Source: Vitrella brassicaformis (lineage: Eukaryota > Sar > Vitrellaceae). Taken from it: a DNA stretch of 64,000 nucleotides. A model generated the notes under the pieces. The model was not told the DNA's origin, did no database searches, and was given only the letters and a program-made list of their open reading frames with translations. Made by a program: the position numbers and the translations under genes. The stretch lies in contig CDMY01000520.1 of assembly GCA_001179505.1 (NCBI GenBank), forward strand, positions 289,828 to 353,827. Direction: 5' to 3'. Below, piece by piece: positions 24,254 through 39,100 of the stretch; the stretch's first letter is position 1, and each line of letters starts with the position of its first letter.

Positions 24254-27200
24254 TCACTCGTCATCGAGGCGCATCTTCTTCCGCATCTTGGCCTCTTCCT
24301 TGCCCTTCATGCGATAGTAATCCCGCTTCAACTCCCTCCGCTTGGCTGCACGACGTGCCTCATCCTGTCGACACACACCCACACCACACAGACAGACAGA
24401 CAGACGCACAGCCAGAGTGCACGCCGCACCCAACCATCCGGCCAAATATCGCACCCACCTTGGCAGCGAGTTTCTGTTTGAGTAGTCTTTTCCTCTGGCT
24501 GGTCTCCTGCTTGAGTCGCACTCTGTTCTTCTGGATGGTGTGCAGGCGGCCCAGCAAAGTGGCGACGCTCTTCTCGTAGTCAGACAGGCCCACGCGCGTC
24601 ATTCTCGACACCAAATCGGTCTTCCTCTTCTGCTTCTGGTCCAGCTGATGGAACACACACACACACACACACGGATCCACGTGTGAGCGTGTTTCTCTCT
24701 CTCACTGACTGACTGACCTTTGGCTTTGATGCGAATGGCAGGTTCTTCTGCAGCTCCTTGGGTATCTTGAGGGGGTTGAACTTCCTGGGCGGCCGATACG
24801 GCTTGGCGCCGTAGTCGCTGTCGGGCGTGTGGGGGATGGGCACCTGCCGCTCCTGCCGCAGCTCGGCGATGGTCTTCATGCGCCGCCAGCCGCCCTCTTT
24901 GCCCTCGGTGGTGCCGACATCCAGCACGGGGTTGTAGAAGCGCTTCGGCTCAACCTGTCAGTCATGTGGGCGGACACACACACACATACATGTACAGGGA
25001 GAGAGGGAGGGAGAGGGGGGAGGGTCACGTGGCAGTCAGTCACCTTGATCCATGCCTTGCAGATGACGATGTCGCTCATGAGGATGCGGTCCTCGAATGT
25101 GGCGCGGAAGCTGCCCCTGTCGTCCAGCGACTTCTTGATCTGACCGCGAATGCCGCTCACAGTCTGAAGCTTCGCACCTGCATCGCATCAGGGGACACAT
25201 GCGCAGAAAGGGAGAGAGAGAGATCGCGATAGGCGGAGCAGTTGCTGTGTGTGCCGTGTGTGTGCCGAATCGAATGCCCGGTCGCGTGACTGACTGACCG
25301 ATGCACTTGGAGACTTCGAAGCTGCTGGAGAACATGTTCTTGATGAAGGCCGTGTTTTTGAAGATCTTGTAAGGCTCGCCAACCTGGCATAACACACCAC
25401 ACCACACCACAGACCATTCGCCGATCCATCCCCCCACACATTGCACCGCACCAGTTTGAGTTTTTTGACGATTTTGAACTCAGGCGAGGTCTCGAGCACC
25501 ACCCCAGTGGCCGACACGCGGAAGTTCACAACGGGGTCCCACCGCCGAATGGCCACCACACCGGTCGACGGCGGGGTGGTGGGCCCGTAGAAGGTGCACG
25601 TGCAGTGCAGGTGCTCCGGTGTGTACTTGAGCATCCGCGTCCTGCACACAGACAGACAGACAGACAGACAGAGACCCAAAGGATGTCAGTGCGACGAAGG
25701 AGTGTGGGGTGTGTGTGTGTATATGTGTACCTAATTCCGTTTCTGTCTTCGATTGCGTAGAGCGGCAGTGATTGGAAGCGCCGCCACCCCATCGACACCA
25801 GCAGCACGTCATTGGCCTTGAGGATCCGGGGAGCCCACCTGCACACGTCACGTGGCAAGCATCGCATCATACACACGCACACGCGCCTTCACCCTCCCTC
25901 GATTCCCCACCTGTGTTTCTTGATCTTGACCTGCATCATGCCCAGCCCGCTCTCGCCGGGCAGGATGCCGCCCAGCAGAACTGGCCGGAAGGGGTCCTTC
26001 TGCAGGGTCTCCATCCATGCCGGCGGGATGCCCTCGACGGTCACGCGCACATACGTCCCGATGGCCAGCCCCTGGCCCGTCTCGGACGGCATCCCCACCG
26101 CCTCAGAGATGAGCGCCTGCCTCTCAGCCCGCTCGCGCCTCTTCTCCTCCTCGGTCTTCTCACCAGTTTCTGCCTCCGCCTGTTCCACCTTCGGCTTTTC
26201 CTCGGCGGCTTGTTTGTCATTATTGGCGGCCTTGTCGTCTTCATCGAGCCCGCCCCCGGTGATGAAGAATGTGGCCTTGAGTGCGGCGAGGGTGGATGGC
26301 GTCCAGAGCCTGTCGATGTGGAGAAGGGACTCGGGGGTGCTGAATGAGAGGGATGGGGAGGGGGCGTCTGAGTGGGTCTCATCTTGGCGGGCGTCGGTGT
26401 CGGGCTGCATGGTGGGGGCCACAGATGCCACAAAGGCGAGCAGGGGGATCCTGAAATGACAACACGTATGGATGTGACATGGAGCGGGAGTCCTGCTCGT
26501 TCCGTGCATTGCGTACTTGGAACAGTCTGATCCATCCGCCAGTGGCACATCGGGGGGAATGTAGCCGAGAAGGCTGGACGGAGCGCCCTCAGGCACCTGA
26601 CAAACTCACACAATACCCACTCATGCGTGACACTTGAGTCATCCGGCTGCCTGCCCCTGCCCCTGCCCCTGGCCCTTCCTGCCTGTCACACCTTTGCGGC
26701 CATCTCCTCTTCGTCGCTCTCATCGTCTTCGAACAGACTGAGCCGCTGGTGGTCGCTCTCCTCGCGATCGAGGCCATACTGCAGCCCCTGCCACAAGCCG
26801 CCCCCTCCAGACGCACACGCCTTGTCGACGCCCTGCCTGCCTTTGCGGCCGCCCCAGCTGCGCGAGAGCAGCTCCCATCGCCTCTCGGGTGGGCCATCGC
26901 CGCCGTAGACGAGCTCGGAGAGGGAGGGGGGACGCTCGAAGCGTAGACGGGCCTGCTCGGCCAGGTCGGGCTCGTCGGCCGCTGCCGGCTCCAGTTGTGC
27001 TGGTTCTTCATCCTCATCGTCAGGCAGTCCGTTGGCCATGTCGGCATGGTTGTCCTTGTGGTTGTTGGTGTCGAGCTGCCATGACTCGTCTGTCTGCATC
27101 ATCTCCTGGTCGATGTCGTCATCGTAGTCGTCGTCATCGAGCTCGGCCTGGATGCGTTGTCGCTCCTTCTCCGACTGGTTGCCGGTCTCCTCGTCGAGTC

Positions 27201-29957
27201 GAGAGGGGTCGAGCTTCTCCTTGATCCGCCGCTGCCGGTCGCTGACCTTCTTGTCGAACAACACGCGACGACGCACACGGCCATCGGCTGACCGACACGC
27301 ACAAGACAAGACCGACACGCAGATGTGTGTTTGGAGGGAAAAGGAGGATGGGGTACCTGCATGCACGGTTGTCTCGGTGGGCTCTTCCTCCTCGTCATCG
27401 TCGTCTTCTTCCATGTCGTCACTGTCGACGTCATCTTGGTCGTGGTTGATGAGTCGTGATGACCTAGGCAGCAGCTGCAGCTTCTGGCTGCGGACGGCCT
27501 CGTCCAGCTTGCTCTCAGCAACCTGATTGATGAGTGAGAGAGGAGAGGATGGGGACATGCAGTTTCGCATCCATGCTGTTGATGGATGCCTCTTGTGTTC
27601 GGCAATTGACCTGCAGGTTTCGGACGAGCGCGACGGCCTCAGGGAGGTCCTCCTCCTCGACCACACTGCATGGAGCACAGCACCACACACACACACACAC
27701 GCATCCATCCATCCATCCGCTCGTGTGTGAGTGTTGGTGCGCATTCTGCCGCCACTGACTCGTCAGGTTCTCCATTCTCGTCTTCCTCCTCCTCCTCCTC
27801 GTCGCTGTCCCCATCGCTCTCCTCGTCCTGGTCCTCGTCTTCTTTGTCTTTACTGCCCGACGTGCCCGCCTGAAGCGCATCGGCGCGAGTGAAGGCCACC
27901 TTGTGGTCGGGCAGCTTGATGTACATGGCGTCGGCGTCGAATGCGACGGTGCCGACGTCACAGCCGGGGGCGTAGATGGACCGGTGCCTGGCCTTCAGGG
28001 TCCGCATCGTACGGCTGCCGACCTCGCCCTTCTTGCCATCCTTCCGCACCCTGACCAGAAAACCAGCAGCACGACACACACAGAGGGTTCCTTCCAGCTG
28101 TCTGCTGCGTGTGCCGCAGAGAGCTGGGTCACCTGTTGTCCTCTGGTGGCTGGCACGGGTCAAGGCTCTCCGTGATGTTGGTTATCGGGAAGTCACCAGC
28201 TCCAGGAATGTGCACCTGACAACCACACATCCATCCATCCATCACACATTCGGTGACGTGACACCAGCCTGGCCCCGTGAGCAACTGTGCTGTCTGATCT
28301 GACTGACCATTTGTCCCTCTCTGAATCTAGCGCCCTTGATGTAGCCATAGAACCAGGCAGTGCGGTCGTGTGTGGGCGGTAGGTGAGGTGGGGTCTGCTC
28401 CTCGAAGCGCAGTGACAGCAGGTAGGGGTGGGCCGACCGCCATGAGAGGGGCGCGAACTTCTGCACCGCGACGAAACGGGCCAGGTTGGCGATCTGACGC
28501 ATGCAATGGAATGGGATGGGACAACAAGGCCACGTCGATTTCCTTCATGTGTGGTGTGTGGTGTGTGGTGTGTGGTGTGTGGTGGGCTCGGGCCGACCTC
28601 TGTTTTGTTGTATCTGCCGTACTGCAGGCCGCTGAGGTAGAAGAGCTTAGCACCGTCGTAGATCTCTGTCCAAAACCTGCAGAGGCGTGAGATGGTCTGC
28701 TGCTCTGATTCCCTCCCGCCCTTTCTGTCCTGCGTGCACACAAGACCTACCTGTTTTTCATTTTTTTTTTGGTCTTGCGCAGCCTCTTGTTGTCCTGAAA
28801 GGAGTCGAGGTGGGTCAATACGCCTGATTGATGAGATGAGCCATGGACAGGCAACAGGGCAGGAATCCATCCACCACACCACGATGGCATAGGGGTGTCT
28901 GTCATGTGACCCACCCCCCACCTAGAATCCGTGGGAAGCCGTGGACTTGTAGGAGGTTGAGGAACTCAAAGGTCTCCATCTCAAAACTGCAACACACACA
29001 CACACACACACAGAGAGAGAGAGACACATCCATGCATTGCGTGCAGTCATGGCGCGGCATGGTATACTGTACGCCAGCCATCCCATCCGCCCGGCTGTTC
29101 GTACCCGAAGCTTGCGTCGATCATCAGCAGCACGAGGTCGGCGATCTTGGCTGCACCACAACATCAACACACACACACACAGACACAGAGAGAGAGATGG
29201 GCTGCGTGTGATGTTTGCGGTCTGTACTGTATATGTCTGTTGGCTGCCTACCTACCCAGGTCTAGCATGGTGTGCATGTCCTTGGGACACTCCACAAAGG
29301 TCAACCGACGACTCTTGCCTGACAGACACACGAATCAACGCAAAGGTCTAGATAGCTCCGCGTGTCGTCTATAGCCACCCACCCATCTCTGTGTGTTTCG
29401 CTTACTGGACACGAGCGTGACGGGACCCCGCACATCGCTGAGGGAGTGCTTGCAGTAGTGCTTCACCAGTGAACGGATCAGCGTCGTCTTGCCAACCTGA
29501 CCACACCACACCACACCACACCCCCGCAGAACAATCAGCCAGCCGGTCAGCCAGTCGGCCCAGCACACCACACATACCCTCCCTGTATGTGTGTCACCCA
29601 CCTTTGGCGGTCCCTGAACGACCACGATGAATGGCGGGGGGACGTCAGGTGTCTTGTCGATCACCTCCGCTTTCTCCCGCTTGGCCTGCAACTCGAGCGA
29701 CCGCTGGACTGTCCGACGGACACTCGTGGCACCGCCAGAAAAACTAAACGCCTGACGGACAGACACACGCACACACGGATGCACCCATACACGGAAAGTT
29801 TTGGCAAATGCTTCCATCTCGTATGGATTGTGCAGCTGACCCTTGGGTTGTGTCTGTCGGCGCTTTTGAGGTCCTTCTCCTTCTTCTCGCGCTTGACCTT
29901 GGCGCCGCCACTCTTGGGCTTGTGCTGCTTCTTCGCCTTCGCCTCACCGGAATCCAT
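24254..29957 (-). CDS. BMS1: Ribosome biogenesis GTPase BMS1
   Basis: Bms1 is the GTPase of the small-subunit processome that recruits Rcl1 for 18S rRNA maturation in the nucleolus. The protein starts [18 protein letters not shown] (basic). It then has the G1 loop [14 protein letters not shown], split by an intron at 29497-29601 between K and V, the Bms1-type G3 region ([21 protein letters not shown]) and G4 THLD. The AARP2CN-like middle ([47 protein letters not shown]) is followed by long Asp/Glu-rich stretches (27780-26690). The conserved C-terminal domain follows: [89 protein letters not shown]. It ends in a Lys/Arg-rich tail, RKKMRLDDE. About fifteen exons join in frame. It is head-to-head with the coiled-coil gene. 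Confidence 0.95.
28547..28585. repeat. GTGTG-type minisatellite in BMS1 intron
   Basis: Tandem copies of an 8-base unit, GTGTGTGG on the + strand, lie in a BMS1 intron between the YGRYNKTE and IANLARFV exons. Confidence 0.8.
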
Positions 29958-30170
29958 CCCTCTCTGCGAGATCTTGATCTGCCTTATGAACCAATGCGCT
30001 CAGCCTACATTCAGAGCCGGAAAAAGAAAGGCACTCCTCTGCGGCTTCTCCTCTTTAAGCTCGCAGTATGTGAGCTTAGCTTTGGCGATCTTGCGGCCCC
30101 AATCGCATTTCTGCGCGTTTCTCGTGTGTTCAGGCGAAAGAAGCAACGACAAGGTAACGGAAAGAGTCAT
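29958..30170. promoter_or_regulatory. Shared upstream region of BMS1 and coiled-coil gene
   Basis: 213 bases between divergent ATGs. A TTCAG at about 30128 on the + strand could be the acceptor of a 5' untranslated intron for the coiled-coil gene. Otherwise I see no motif. Confidence 0.35.
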
Positions 30171-33100
30171 ATGGACTCCCGGGAGCGGCCCCGCCGGCTG
30201 CAGCGAGGGGGGAATGCGACTGAGGAGGACCGGCCGCTCAAAGCCATTGTGGACGAGAGGTCATCGGCGCTGCAGGGGTTCGTGGAGATCACGCGACGAG
30301 AAGTGATCCGGCTGTTGAACTTCACGGTCAAGAACCGGCTGATCAAGACATACGGGGAGGACAAACTGCGGCAGATAGACCAGGACATCGCCTGCGCACT
30401 CGACGGGATCTTCGAGGGACTCAATGCATACGCTGATGTCACGCTGCGGGTGCTCACCGACAAGCTGCCACACACGGCACTCGCCAGCCTCCCGCCTCCT
30501 CCCGTTCCGAGACCACCGTCACCCCCACAATTGGCCAAGGAGCAGAGGGCAGCCGATATTGCGGTTGAGAGGGAGAGGGAGAGGGAGAGGGAGAGGGAGA
30601 GGGAGAGGAAGAAGACACGGCTGCCAGAAGGCACCAAGGTGCGCTATCGCGACTCGCAGGCCTCCCCCGTGCCGCCAGCCTCCCCGGTCCCACCGATGTC
30701 ACCTCCCCCGCCACAAGACGAGCAAGAGAAGGGCGAAGAGCCGCAGGCTATTGAGCAGCCAGAGGCTGGTGCCCCTCCGCCAGAGACCAGCAAGCCTCCC
30801 TCGGCTGCAACGGAGAGCGCTGACAAGGGTATCGTCGGGATGGAGGGCATGAACGTAGAAGGGCTGATTTTGGAGAGGGGGCTGTATCGCGCCCAGTTGC
30901 AGCAGTGTGTGGAGCAGATACGGTCGCTGCAGGAGCAGTGCGCCGGATCTGAGAAGAAACTGCAGGCACAGCTGCTCACCTTTCGCGAGACGAGGCGGGC
31001 CTATTACAAGGACCTGCAGCAGCTGAAAGAGAGACTCGGATGGAGGTCCGCTGGAGGCATCGGGTTGTGGTTGCATCTGTTTGTGCATGATTTTTGGTCG
31101 TGGATTTGTGTGCAGGGCGGGGACGACTGCGGAAGGCGTGATGGAGGGTGAAGTGCAGTTTTTCGATCCCTCAATGCACATGGACCCTGAGGCAAAACGC
31201 ATCATCAAAGAGAAGGTGCTCACGCAAGGGAGACACGAACCAAAGGATATGTCTCTCTCTTTGTATCCGTCTGCAGCTGGCAGAGATCAACGATACGTTT
31301 GAGGCCGAGAAGAACCGTCTTCTGCAGAAGATCCACAAGCTTCGCGAAAACCTGGAGAGCAAGACGGCCCTCTACCATGAGTCTGAAGACAAAGCCCACC
31401 GCTACCGCCTGCAGCTCAAGACCCTCACACACGCTATGCGCAAGAAGCTCGGGACCGCCCCACCCAGGATTGCCGGCGAGGAGGCGGGCGGTTCCGGTGA
31501 CACACTCGACAGGGGCGACCTCGATGAGGCGCGAAGTGTGGACCATGACTCGGTGGATGACGCTGTCAAGCTGCAGAGGATGATGACGGCGACGTCGATT
31601 CCCGACGTGGATCATGTCTCGCAGGAAGCGGTCGCCGGCATCGACAGGCACAAAGCACTTGACGCCCTCACAAGGGTAGACATACAGACATGGATGTACA
31701 CGCATGGACTCACCTGCATGGCCGTACGGCCGTTCAGATCTTTGAGTTCTTCCGGCGACAGGAGGAATACATATCCAAGATCCCCGACATCATGGACAAG
31801 GAGGCGGAGAGCCTCATACAGCAGCAGAAACAACAGGACGCTGAGGGCCAGGACAAACCCAAAAAGGAAAAGGGAAAGACAGGTATCAAGAGCGATGATT
31901 CATCCACATACCCAACAGCCGTTTATGCGCTTGTGCGCCCTCTGCTGTGTCTCTGTCTTGGTCCAGCTCATGCCGCTCTGTCAGCCAAGGTCAAGGAGCT
32001 TCGCCACAGCATGGCGCCGACCTTCGTGGCCGCCCGCCAATTCGTGACACGGGCCGCCAACGAGGTGCAGTCACTGGCAGGTCTGATGAAGCTGCAGCTG
32101 CCGACCGTCGAGGGACAGCAAGAGCAAGAGGGCGAAGCACCGGCACCAGCAGGTGACCCCGGGCTTGTGAGGATGCAACAAGCTGCCAAGCTAGCGGTTG
32201 ATGAGGCCATGATCGGGGCACAAAGGTAGCTGGGTAGTGAGGCACGGAGACATGACGTCTGTGTGGGTCATTTTCTCCTGTTGCTGTGTGCTCCTCTGTC
32301 TGCCTGCAGGGAATTCGACATATTTCAGCTGCGTATCGTGGAAGAATCAAAAGAGACCAAGAGAAGCGAGGCGGAGTTGCGCAAGAACAAGGCCGAGATG
32401 GAACAGAAACTCACTACCATGCAACGCGAACTGGACAACGTGCGTACTACACACACACGCACACCACACAAAGCCGCTGGAACATACGCGCACCACCTAT
32501 CTATCTCTCTCTCTCGCTCTCTCTCTGGTCCTTGTGTATGCAGGTGACGGGTCAGTTGTCTCAGGCCCAGGACGAGAATATCCGCCTGACAGCCGCCATG
32601 GACAACGAGCGAGAGGTGCTGGAGCAGCTCAGAGGACAGCTGGTCGTCCTCAAAGCACAAGCAGCAGCCAAAACTGCAACCAAGGTGCATTGGCCGACCA
32701 AGACGGGAAGACATTGCTTACGCACACATTCACCCTTGCTTGCTCCATGACGATTAGGGCCACCACATGGGCACGTCACCCGAGCCAATGAAGGCAGAAG
32801 GGGTGGGCGTGGGGATCGGTGACGACGAGCAACTGCCCATTGACACTGGTGAAGCCCTTCAGCCGCCTCCCACACCCGCTGCACAGCCTACTGGTCTCTC
32901 GTCTGAAACACGCCACTCATCCACCCATCTCAACGAGGTTGGTATGGTATGCACCCGTCTGTTTGTGTAGGTGAGAAGTCTGTGTGGGAGGACACCAAGG
33001 CTGTGCTGCAGCAGCGGATCAGTCAGGAGGCGGGCACGTCCATGGAGGACCAGCCGCCGCCCGAGCCGCCAGCACACGTCTCAGGGCACCCTGCCTTTCA

Positions 33101-36100
33101 GGGCGAGGGACCGGCGAATATCGGCCTACGCGCAGTACGCAAGAGTGACTGACACAAGCCACGCACCGGCTGTATGTATCATATTGGCTGCGTGTTTTGT
33201 TTGTGTGATGTGCAGCCTAATGTCACGCTGGATGAGTTCATCCCCGAGATAGCTCGGAAGCTGGCAAGAGCCAGCGGCATTGGAGTGAGAAGACGACAAT
33301 GCGAGTAAATGCATACTCACCTCTTGCTTGTCTGCTTTGATGTCCAACCACAGGAGATCGCTACAGTGCTCAACATCGAGTCTCTGGGCCGCGATCTCAA
33401 GTACCTGGTGCGCCGGGAGGCCGAGAAGATGGCCGGGAGTCAGCTGGCTGCTTTAGAGGAGGAGCATCGCAAGCGGCTCGAGTTTGAGAGCAAACGATCG
33501 GAAGACCTCAGGCAACAACTGGTACACACACACATACAGTCCATTGACACAGGCAGACAAGCAGACACACGGGCGTGAAACGGTCGTGTGCTGTTAGGCT
33601 GAGGCGTTGACGAAGCGCAAGTCGGTAGCCAAGGCCAAGACGATGTCGGAGGAAGAAGAGGAACCAGAAGAGCCGGTGGGGTTAGAAGGCTCTGAGCTCC
33701 CCGTCGATGAAGAGGAGACGGATCAGCCGTCAGCTGAAGCAAAGGCGGAAGAGTCAGCCAAGGACGGCCAGGTGGTACTCATCCCTCCTGACAAGCCGAC
33801 ACAGCAGGCCATGCACTTGCGATTAGATAAGTCTGAGGTAAGCAAACACCGGCTCACCCACATCAAGCCGCTTTGAGTTTGGTTGCCTGCCCGTGCCGCA
33901 GCTGGAGTTGCAGGAGATGCGCGAGCACCTAAGATACTATGGCCGAATCGAGGCCGTTCTCAAGACGGCCTGGAACATATCGAGACAAGTGATCGCCAGG
34001 CTGGTTACCGCGCTCATCCAGGACTTCGGTGGCATCGACTCGAGCGCTGCCAAAGTGCCGCCGATCATGCTGCAAGTCGACCCACCCACCATCGATGTAC
34101 GCACGCTACAAGCCAGCAAGCACAGACATCGCTTTGCTCTTGTCCTGTTCTGGTCTGTACTGCAGGAGCTGAGTGACGCGTGGGAGGGCTTGAAGCAGCA
34201 CTTTGAGGGTACAGACTTCGAGCTGACGTGGTTTGCCAACGAAGCACGCAAGAAGCTGGCAGACATCCAGGAACGGGCCACGATAGGTGCGGTCCGGCTC
34301 TTCGGTGTCCGGAAGTACCTCCGCAGCTTCACCGAGCACCTGGCGGGGGCACAGGACGAGGAGGGTCTCGTCGGACTGGACGAGGACCAAGACACCAGCC
34401 CATCGGTCCACCCCGACAGGCAGAGGGCCGACACGGACAGCGCCACGGGAAGCATCCTGCTCTCAGATGAGGTAACAAACAAGACACGCAAGTGTGCAGA
34501 TACGTGGGCGTCTTGTGTTCCATCCACATACACGCAGCTCCTGATGGATATCATAGAGGGCCGTCAGCGGCTGGATGGCGTTGATGCCAACACGCGGAAG
34601 GAGATTGCCCGTATCCTTCGCGCCCGGCAGCTCAAGGGCCAGGCGGAGGGCAACGAGCTACTCACCCTTGCGTCCAAGAGCGAGTCCCTCCTCATGACTG
34701 TCGATGCTGCTGCGGACAGATTCAGGGCATCACTGAGGAGGAGGAAGCAAAAGGTGATAAGGAGGAGTGTGTATGAGAACGCCAACACTAGACACATACA
34801 GAGTTATTTTTTTCCTCATCAGGGCCTGGTGCTGCCTGCTCCTGGCGCTAGTCAAGCGAGCATAGTGGATATCGAGGCGACGCCCACACTGCTTGGGAGG
34901 GAAGAGAGCCTTGAGGAAGAGGACAAGGAGGGGCCTACCGCACCATCGGCAGAGGTCTATGCCGAGACCAAACGCGCATATCATCAAGTAGGTGCCTCAA
35001 CTACCTGAGCGGACTGGGTCATGAGACGCCATCGATCACTTGGGGTTGTGTCTCTCAGGCCTTCTTGATTCTGCCCGACGGTGCCGCCGAGGACTTCATG
35101 TCGTACCTGCCTATGCACACCATAGAGCCGACGGATGACAGCGATGAGGGCATTATGCCGCCGCACAGGGAGGCGGGGGGAGACGTCATGCCAGAAGAGG
35201 TATGGAGGCGATTGACTCGCCACTCCCATCTGTGTTGTGTGTGCTCTACTGCGAACCAATGAACAGCTGGGAGCCCCTCCGGTCCATCTGCTGACTCAGT
35301 GGCACAGTGAGACGGCCGCTCAGCACGTGGAGCTACCAGATGACGAGCCGACGGAGGTAAGTTTGCCGCCGCTGCAGAGCCCACAGCCTCCGTCCATGGA
35401 CGCGAAAGCGCCTCGAGAAGACAGGCTTCTCGAACAAATGAGGATCCTGTCGGTAAGTGCACGGAGACATGTGACGTGCCGGCAGTCACTGCAAGTCGCT
35501 TCGGATGCTTTCTAAGGAGGAGAACCGTTTGCTGAAGGAGCAACGACTGGCAATGCTGCGACGATACAGCAGCAAGTAAGCAGAGGACACGTGCCGCATC
35601 ACCCTTTCACCGACTACACATCCTTCCACTGTTGCGTCGTGTCGCGGCCAGGCAACCGACAGCTGAGGAGGCAGAAGCAATTCGCCGCCTTGTCGACGAC
35701 CTGCAGGCAGCCCAACCCGGCGAATCCGTAGAGAGCCTCTCGGACGCTGTCAAGTCGCCGGAGCTAGCCGGCGCTGCCGCCAGGCCCCTCCGCGCCATGA
35801 GCTCTCTAAGCGACATATCAGATTTCTTCCAGCAGACACCTGCCGTCCAATTCATCATCGAGGGCAGCAAGAAGAAAACGAAAGACAAGAAGAAGAAAGA
35901 GGACAAGGACCGGGGGGAGAAAGAGGAGAAGACGCCTTCCTCCTCATCAATGGCATCTTCTCGGCGTGGGACGCCATCTCCCGCGCCGTCTCCCTCTGCG
36001 CCCAAAGGGAAGGACAGGGACAAAAGGCCGACGAAGCCCAAGGTCAGCCCGACTGCCAAGGAGAAAGAGGAGAGGCAGAAAGAACGGGCAAAGGAAAAGG

Positions 36101-39100
36101 AGAAGGAGCCGTCCGAGAAAGGCAAGGCGCGTCGCGAGAAGGACAAGGAACGGGGGAAGGACAAGAAGGAGAAACCGCGCCCGGACTGGAAGTATGGTGC
36201 ACCACGTGATGGTAGGTCTGGATTAATTAACACACATGAACCGACCAAGCTCGACCTCGCTGCGTCTTCCTGCGTGTCCTGCAGGTGCTGATAGCACCAC
36301 CCCCAAGCCCATATCGAAGAAGCCTGCTCGTGAGAAATTGGAGCGCAGCAACACGCAACACAGTCTTGCGGAAGCTGCCGGCACAGTCCCATCATCAGAA
36401 CGCCGTGAGAGCATAGCACTACGACAGCAACTGACCGGCAAGATGGACAAGGCTGAAATCAAGGCCAAGCAGAAGAAGCTCCTCCACTCGCCAGGAAAGG
36501 CAAGGAAACCTGCACCAGCGAAACCGGCGGGTGAAGGTGAGGAGCCTCCAATCGGACTGCTGGATGAGGCGGACTTGATGGAGGAGGAGTCGAGGCCGCC
36601 GTCGAGGATGTGGTCGTTTCCAGAGGAGGCCGTCTTGAGGCCTGAAGAGGAGGAAGGCGAGGGCGAGGGGGAGGACATCGAAGTAGAGTCGCCGAGTGCC
36701 ACACCGATGGAGAGGACGCCCATGTCTGCGTCATCTCAATCGCCCATCTTGACCCCTGCGTCGCCAGTGCCCGACCATGCCGATCAGGAGTGTCAGACGG
36801 ATCTTCTCGGCTCCGACCTGCCCTTCGCCCCTCAAGCTGAGGCCCCCGCTGAGGTACCGTCTCCTCCATTGATGCCCACCCGGATGGACGGCCTGACCTT
36901 CGACATGATTGCGCGGCAAGTTGCTGGCTTCATCCAAGAGACAACGGCTGCCATTTCAAAGCAGGCGTCACGGGTGCTCAGCGACACGTCCCTTGCTAAG
37001 AGCCCCAAGCTGCCAAGGCCGGATCATCATCCGCCCTCACCCCTGCCGGAACAAGAGAGCCCCCCCGCTGTCTCGCCACGTGTATCGTCTGCACGCCACG
37101 ACGTGGGAAGGCCTGACACTGTCAGCGAGGCGGGGGAGTCCGAATACGTGACGGGCGAGCCAGCGAGAGTAGCATTTATGGTTACACCACACAAGGAGGA
37201 GGAGCGAGAAGTACCTGAAGCGGCAGAGCTGGAGTCCATCGTTAAGGGCGCGCTGGCCCGGTATGTGATGGTCCCGATGGAGGTGAGCAGTATCGGCGTC
37301 AACACGGATGACAGCAGGGGGGCTGATTGGGAGAAGGCGACGCCCACCAAGTTGCTGTCGCCGGAAGAGCAGACACCGACAGGAAGAGAGAAGAAGAAAG
37401 TCAGCGTCCAGTTTGACACCACCAGCTTGAGCGGAGAGGACCTTGCACTCGGGGGCGCGCAGCTGAGTCTTCCGATGCCGAGCGAGGAGATAATTGCGAG
37501 ATACAAGGAGGCGTGGCTGCTGCAAGAGAGGATGAACCGGCCCGCACTGCCGTCACGAGCCACCCAGACCGAGATTCTGTGGGGTGAGATGATCAATCGA
37601 GTTGTCGATAGTGTCACCAAGTACCTCACCAAGATGCAAGTTGAGGGCGTCCCCATCAAAGTAAGACAGTTGAACAAAAACCTGCAGTCAATGCACACTC
37701 CGTGTCAATGTCTCCTCTCTCTCAGCCGGGAGACACGATTGACGTCCTGGGCGTGAAGATCAACTCCAAAGCCCTCCGCGAGTCCGTCGACCAGGCCTTC
37801 CACCCACCTGCAGTGCCCGCCGGGGCCGGAGGCACGAAGGGGCGCACCATATCCCGCAAGCTCCCCGCCTCCCCACCCTCACTCGCCTTTGCGCATGAGC
37901 AGTGGGAGAAGGACCGCAAAAGAATGGAGAAACGGTTCCCGGTCCTCGGCTCGCCCCCCATGCCCACGCCCCGTGCTCCCTCCGAGGGGCCGCCTGAATA
38001 CGCACTGGGCAGGTCAATTGGCAGCGGCGATAAGGCGGCCGCGAGGTCGTCCATTGTGCTGGACAGGAAGCAGAGCATGAGTGTAGTGGACTTGGAGATG
38101 GAAGATGTGGCGCCCGAGCCCGACGAAGGCGCCAAGCGGGATAGCATCGTGGTGAGCAGTGAAGCAGAGAAGAAAGATACGTATGCAAATCGACTTGCCC
38201 CACCTGCATGTGGTCATCAGGTGGATGCGCGACACGGCCTCGGTGGTCGCCGCGACCCCTACAAGATGCAGCGCCTTAGGGCCAAGGTGGGCGCCCTTCC
38301 CAGGAAGCGCAGACACGGCCGACGAGCCAGGCGCAGACGTCGCAAGAGGGGCATCTACGACGACATTGGCGAGAGCGACGAATCGGAGGAGAGTGTCTCG
38401 GAGACAGAGGAGGCCACAACCACCACCGAAGAGGAGGGACTCGGAGGCTGGGGGTCGCTCGCTCTTACGGGGCAACAGCCTAAAGGCAAGCCCAAGACCA
38501 ACGCGGTAAAGTATTTCGGCCGCGAGAAGGTCAAAAAGGATGCTCTGCCGGACAAGTCGTACAAGCGGCGGCTTCAGGCCCTGAAGCGACTGAGGATATG
38601 GAACGACCTATGGGCGGCACATCTGTGGCGGCTCGGAAGCGTCGCAGACGACGCCACAACCAACGAACTTAGTTATGAGGACTTTAGCAGAGTGAGCCAT
38701 ACACAGAGCATCATAAGCATGCATGGGCGCGCCACTTTTCCCCTGACCTCTTTCTGTCTGTCTTTCAGTGGTTCTCTCGGGAGCTGCGAATCCCCGGCGT
38801 AGAGGGCGGCGGCCGTGCTCTCGCCGAGTACGAGGCGGAGCCGCCTACCCCTGTCACCCCCCTGTCCCTCGACCGCCTGCAGCAGTTGGCCCGCAAAGCC
38901 ATGCTTCAACTGGCGTGGACGCGGTGGCAACGACCCACACCATCCACTCCCCCGCAGACACAGCGAGACATGGGGGGCACCGAGGTGCTGCTGGTGAATG
39001 CACTCCGCAAGGGGGCTGAGGGCAAGCGACAGCCGGCGGCAGCGGTCAAAAAAGAGGCGAGGCTGAAGGGCATGAGTGTGCCACCAAGGGAAACTGGCGT

